A stretch of 64,000 nt of DNA from Datisca glomerata (taxonomy: Eukaryota > Streptophyta > Magnoliopsida > Cucurbitales > Datiscaceae): NCBI GenBank assembly GCA_003255025.1, contig QANY01000230.1, positions 731,787 through 795,786 of the forward strand. Reading direction: 5' to 3'. Numbering within the stretch: the first letter of the stretch is position 1; every line of letters begins with the position of its first letter. Positions 59,681 to 64,000 of this stretch are shown here, piece by piece. The position numbers and the translations under genes were made by a program. The notes below the pieces were generated by a model. That model saw only the letters and a list, made by a program, of their open reading frames with translations, made no database searches and was not told where the DNA came from.

Positions 59681-61600
59681 ACAATTCTACAGCTGCATAG
59701 TCCATTTTTTTACACAAAACTAGACTTTGACAGGTAAACCCTATTGTAGTTGTAGGTGTCTGAATAAGCTTGGATTTGATATCTTACAGGCCCTAGTGTT
59801 CCATTCATGCCAAAAGTTATCCCCTACGGAACTGGACATGCACATGCTACAATCCGTCTGTTACAGCAATTCTAAAGCTACACAGTCCAATTTTTTTTGA
59901 CACAAAACTAGGCTTCGAAAGATAAACCGAATCGCACCTGTAGGTCTTTGAATAAGATTCAATTTGATATATTACAGGGCCCATGGTTCCACCCGTGTCA
60001 AAAGTTATGCCCTACGGTGATAAGCACATGCTACGATCCGTCTGTTACAGCAATTCTAAAGCAGCATAGTCCATTTTGTTTTGACACAAAATGAGGCTCT
60101 GACTGGTAAACCCCATCTCCCCTGTAGGTCTCTGAATAGGGCCCGTTGTTCCACCTATGTCAATAGTTATGCCCTACGGAAGTGGACATGCGCGTGTTAC
60201 AGTCGGTCAATTACAACAACTCAAAAGTTGCACAGTCCTTGTTTTTTGAAGGTAAGACTAGGCTGGAATGGGTAAACCTATCTCACCTTTCGGTCTCTTA
60301 ATAAGATTGGATTTGATATCATACAGGCCCCGTGGTTCCAGCCATGTCAAAAGTTATGCCCTACAGAAGTGGACATGCGCGTGCAATGATCCGTGTGTTA
60401 CAGCAGTTCTAAAGTTGCACAGTCCATTTTTTGGGCACAAAACTAGGATCCGGGGAATAAAATCTGTCTCCCTTGTAGGTCTTTGAATAAGCTTCAATTT
60501 GATATCTTACAGGGCCCGTGATTGCACCCGTGTCAAACGTTTTATTTTTTTAAACAAAACTAGGATCCGACGCATAAAACCTTTTTCACCTGTAGGTCTC
60601 TGAATAAGCTTGGATTTGATATCTTACAGGCCCCGGTGTTCCATCCATGCCAAAAGTTATGCCCTACGGAATTGGACATGGACGTGATACGATCCATCTG
60701 TTACAACAATTTTAAAGCTGCATAGTCCTATTTTTTTTGACACAAAACTAGGTCCGATGGGGAAACCCTATCACACCTGTAGATCTTTGAATAATATTCA
60801 ATTTTATATTTTACAGGGCCCATAGTTCCACCCGTGTCAAAAGTTATGCCCTACGGAAGTGGACCTGCGCGTGCTACGATCCGTCTGTTACAGCAATTCT
60901 AAAGCAGCATAGTCCATTTTGTTTTGACACAAAACAAGGCTCCAACAGGTGAACCCTGTCTCCCCTGTAGGTCTCTGAATAAGCTTCAATTCGATATCTT
61001 ATAGGGCTTGTGGTTCCACCTATGTCGATAGTTATGCCCTACAGAAGTGGACATGCGCGTGCGTTGCACAGTCCGTGTTTTTCGGAGGTAAAACTAGGTT
61101 GGAGTAGGTAAACCTGGTCTCACCTTTGGTTCTCTTAATAAGCTTGGATTTGATATCATACAGGCCCCGTGGTTCCACCCATGTCAAAAGTTATGCCCTA
61201 CAAAAGTGGACATTTGAGTTCTACGATCCGTCTGTTACAGCAATTTTGAAGCTACATATTTCATTTTTTGGACACAAAACTAGGCTCCGACTGGTAAAAC
61301 CTATCGCACTTGTAGGTCTCTGAATAAGATTCAATTTGAAATCTTACAAGGCCTATGGTTCAACCCGTGTCAAAAGTTATGCCCTACGGAAGTGGAAATG
61401 CACGAGCTGTGATCCGTCTGTTACAGCAATTTTAAAGCTGCATAGTCTATGTTTTTTGGATTCAAAACTAGACTGCAATGAGTAAACCCTATCACCCTTG
61501 AAGGTCTCTTAATAAGCTCTAATTTGATATCATACAGGACCTATGGTTCCACCCGTGTCAAACGTTATGCCCTACGGAAGTGGACAGGCGCGTGCCACTA
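59500..61600. repeat. Higher-order repeat marked by a shared deletion monomer
   Basis: A monomer in which gcgcgtgc is joined almost directly to gttgcacagtcc or attgtacagtcc (loss of about 35 bases) ends at acagtcc 59540 and 61068, and also at 44331. Downstream gttttt(t/c)ggaggtaaaac and cttaataagcttg are shared. The 1528-bp spacing between the last two suggests a local duplication of about eight monomers. Confidence 0.7.
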
Positions 61601-62012
61601 TCCATCTGTTACAGCAATATTAAAGCAGTATAGTCCATTTTTTTTAAACAAAACAAGGCTCAGATAGGTAAACCCTATCTCCCCTGTAGGTCTCTGAATA
61701 AGCTTCAATTTCATATCTTATAGGGCCCGAGGTTCCACCTTCGTCAATAGTTATGCCCTACGGAAGTGGACATGCACGTGCTACAGTCGGTCTGTTACAG
61801 CAATTCCAAAGTTGTACAGTCCATGTTTTTTGGAGGTAAAACGAGGCTGGAATGGGTAAACTTGGTCTCGCGTTTAGGTCTCTTAATAACCTCGGATTTG
61901 ATATCATACAGGCCTCGTGGTTCCACCCATGTCAAAAGAGGAAATGTACGTGCTGCGATCCATCCGTTACAACAATTTTAAAGCTGCACAGTCTGGGTTT
62001 TTTGGATTCAAA

Positions 62013-62013
62013 N
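62013..62013. other. Single ambiguous base (N)
   Basis: tttggattcaaa before the N lacks the remaining ctaggct...gatatc half of the monomer, and ttacagggcccgtgattg follows. The join therefore drops about 65-70 bases of a monomer. ttacagggcccgtgattgc also occurs at 60507, which may have confused assembly. Confidence 0.95.
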
Positions 62014-62014
62014 T

Positions 62015-62805
62015 TACAGGGCCCGTGATTGCACCCGTGTCAAACGTTATGCCCTACGGAAGTGGACATGCGCGTGCTGCGATCCGTTACTTACAGCAAT
62101 TTTAAAGCTGCACAGTCTCTGTTTTTTGAAGACAAAACTAGGCTGGAATGGGTAAACCTGGTCTCACCTATACGTCTCTTAATAAGCTTGGATTTCATAT
62201 CTTAGAGGCCCCGGTGTTCCACCCATGCCAAAAGTTATGCCATACGGAAGTGGACATGCACGTACTACGATCCGTTTGTTACAGCAATTCTAAAGCTGCA
62301 CAGTCCAATTTTTTTTAATAAAACTAGGCTCCGACGGGTAAACCATATCGCACCAGTAGGTCTCTGAATAAGATTCAATTTGAAATCTTACTGAGCCCAA
62401 GGTTCAACCCGTGTCAAAAGTTATGCTCTACGGAAGTAGACTTGCGCGCTACGATATGTCTGTTACAGTAATTCTAAAGCTGCATAGTCCATTTTTTTAG
62501 ACACAAAACTAGGCTCTGACAATTAAACCCTGTCATCCTTTTAGGTCTCTGAATAAGCTTCAATTTGATATCTTCAGGGCTCGTGGTTCCACTCGTATTA
62601 AATGTTATGCCCTACAGAAGTGGACATGCGCGTGCTACGATCAGTTTGTTACAGCACTTCTAAAGTTGTACAGTTCAAATTTTTTACACACAAAACTAGG
62701 CTACAATGTGTAAACCCAGTCACCCCCGTAGGTCTCTAAATAAGCTTCAATTTAATATCTTACGAGGCCCGTGATTCATCCCGTGTCAAAAGTTATGCCC
62801 TAAAG
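62015..62805. repeat. 0.8-kb higher-order block, copy B (partner 52148)
   Basis: It starts immediately after the N at 62013 and follows 52148-52943 through five monomer positions, then diverges after gtgattcatcccgtgtc. Because its left edge is an N, the true left limit of the duplicated block is unknown. Confidence 0.82.
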
Positions 62806-64000
62806 TAGTGGAGATGTGCGTGCTTCGATCCGTATGTTATAGCAATTTTAAAGCTGAACAGTTTATGTTTTTTGGATTCAAAACTAGGTTGTGATGGGTA
62901 AACCCTATCACCCCTGTAGGTCTCTTAATAAGCTTCAATTTGATATCGTACAGGACCCGTGGTTCCACCCATGTCAAATGTTATGACCTACAGACGTTGA
63001 CATGCGCGTGCTACGATCAGTCTGTTACAACAATACTAAGGCCCGTGGTTCCACCCATGTCAAATGTTATGCCCTATTGAAATGGACATGCCCGTGATAT
63101 GATCCGTTTGTTACAGCAATTCAAAAGCTGCACAGTCTATTTTTTTAAAAAAACTAGGCTTGAGAGGTAAACCCTGTCGCTCTTGTAGGTGTCTTAATAA
63201 GCTTCAATTTGATATCTTACAGGGCTCGTGGTTCCACCCATGTCAAAAGTTATGCTATATGGAAGTGGACATGCGCGTGCGAGCGACCAGTCTGATACAT
63301 CAATTCTAGAGCTTCACAGTCCCTGTTTTTTGGACACAAAACTAGGCTGCGATGGATAAACCTTGTTGCCCCTGTAAGTCTCTCTTTCAATTTTATATCT
63401 TACAGTGCCCGTGGGTCCGTCCGTGTAAAAAGTTATGCCTAACGGAAGCTTACATGCACGTGCTACGATTCGTTTGTTACAACAATTCTAAAGCTGCACA
63501 GTTTGTTTTTTTAGCCAAAAACTAGGCTATGACGGGTAAATCCAATCGCGCCTATAGGTCTCCGAATAATCTTCAATTTGATATCCCACAAGGCCCGTGG
63601 TTCCACACGTGTCAAACGTTATGCCCTACGAAAGTGGACATGTGCGTTCTGTGATTCGTCTGTTACAACAATTCTAAAGCTGCACAGTCTGTATTTTTTA
63701 GAGTCAAAACTATGCTGGAATTGGTTATCCTGGTCTCACCTATATGTCTCTTAATGAGTTTGGATTTGATATCTTACAGGCCCTGATGTTCCATCCATGC
63801 CAAAAGTTATGCCTTACGGTATTGGACATGCACATGATACGATACGTCTGTTACAGCAATTCTAAAGATGCACAGTCCGCGTTTTTGAAACAAAACTAGG
63901 ATTCGACGCATAAAACCTTTTGCACCTGTAGGTCTCTGAATAAGCTTGGATTTGATATCTTGCAGGCCCCGGTGTTCCATCCCTGCCAAAAGTTATGCCC

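Larger units (their letters stand above)
35931..64000. repeat. Tandem satellite array, period about 188-189 bp
   Basis: The AAAAGTTATG block starts at 35964, 36153, 36339, 36529, 36717 and 36906 (spacings 189, 186, 190, 188, 189) and continues to the window end, always in the same orientation. Most monomers show, in order: GATATCTTACAGGG, CCGTGGTTCCACCCGTG, AAAAGTTATGCCCTACGG, AAGTGGACATGCGCGTGC, TACGATCCGTCTGTTACAG, CAATTCTAAAGCTGCACAG, a T6-T8 run, AAAACTAGGCT, GGTAAACCCT, TGTAGGTCTCTGAATAAGC. HindIII-type AAGCTT and EcoRV-type GATATC sites lie about 12 bases apart. Variants include gccccggtgttccatccatgcc, cccatggttcaacccgtg and gacgttgacatg subtypes. About 149 monomers fit. No inserted gene or transposon is seen. 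The array runs off the right edge. Confidence 0.97.

Noticed and set aside
36303..63989. Open frames of 60-110 codons with recurring peptides (such as KSYALRKWTCACYD) in the satellite
   Set aside because: The satellite period (188-189, near 3 x 63) lets one frame stay open across part of successive monomers. The same peptide recurs because the DNA repeats, and 1-3-base length changes between monomers shift the frame. Not genes.
35931..64000. CRISPR-like array
   Set aside because: The whole 189-bp unit is repeated with graded divergence and there are no constant short repeats with unique spacers. The context is eukaryotic satellite DNA.
35931..64000. CENP-B box
   Set aside because: I looked for the TTCG....A..CGGG-type core of the 17-bp box in the monomers and did not see it. 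This does not exclude a centromere, since plant centromere satellites generally lack it.
35931..64000. Transposon insertion within the satellite
   Set aside because: The AAAAGTTATG blocks follow one another at about one monomer, or a deleted fraction, through the whole array. I found no interval of foreign sequence.

Overview
The window is eukaryotic nuclear repeat DNA with no gene I can support. It joins two very different satellite-type landscapes: about 35.9 kb of almost pure purine (GA-rich) low-complexity DNA on the + strand, then about 28.1 kb of a head-to-tail satellite with a period near 188-189 bp. Such arrays, the isolated assembly Ns and the absence of coding sequence fit peri- or centromeric heterochromatin of a plant or animal. 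I cannot fix the species. The satellite monomer contains an AAAAGTTATG block after a GATATCTTACAGGG block, which reminds me of legume/plant centromere monomers. That is recollection, not a search result.

GA domain (1-35930). It is not a plain (GA)n microsatellite. Short words such as gtgaatgcgagagtgagag, ctaaagagtgaacgag, gtgcaaggggaagag and ttaaggggagcatgag recur in order, so the DNA is built from degenerate modules re-amplified at several scales: 28, 36, 40, 50, 81, 305 and about 575 bp, then 1.7, 2.1, 2.9-3.4 and 13.6 kb. Word usage divides it into 1-12271 (ctagagagagaa / gtgaatgcgag words), 12272-17840 (ctaaagagtgaac), 17840-20386 (gagctagggagagaaag), 20387-31540 (mixed modules with TA islands) and 31540-35930 (a second copy of the 17.8-19.7 kb type plus relatives). 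TA dinucleotide islands punctuate 16-31 kb and usually follow gtaagagagcta. The strand bias breaks at 4737-5490, where the sequence becomes CT-rich as an imperfect inverted copy of its left flank, and at 15437-15483, the right half of a perfect 94-bp palindrome that ends at an N.

Satellite domain (35931-64000). Roughly 149 monomers lie in one orientation. Most carry an AAGCTT and a GATATC site, a T6-T8 run and the AAAAGTTATG block. Monomers are diverged variants arranged in nested higher-order repeats. Clear cases are an 853-bp tandem duplication with 3 differences (46005-47710), a multi-kb block at 39.1-44.6 kb repeated at 55.3-59.7 kb, a roughly 0.8-kb block repeated 9.87 kb apart (52.1 and 62.0 kb), and a 541-bp local duplication at 56.5-57.5 kb. 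Many monomers are internally deleted.

Assembly caution: there is one 25-N gap (14001-14025) and five single Ns (15484, 17902, 37126, 38977, 62013). Three of the single Ns touch near-perfect duplications and one touches a perfect palindrome, so some structure beside them may be an assembly join. All apparent open reading frames are explained by GA/CT dipeptide translation or by the satellite period being near a multiple of three.
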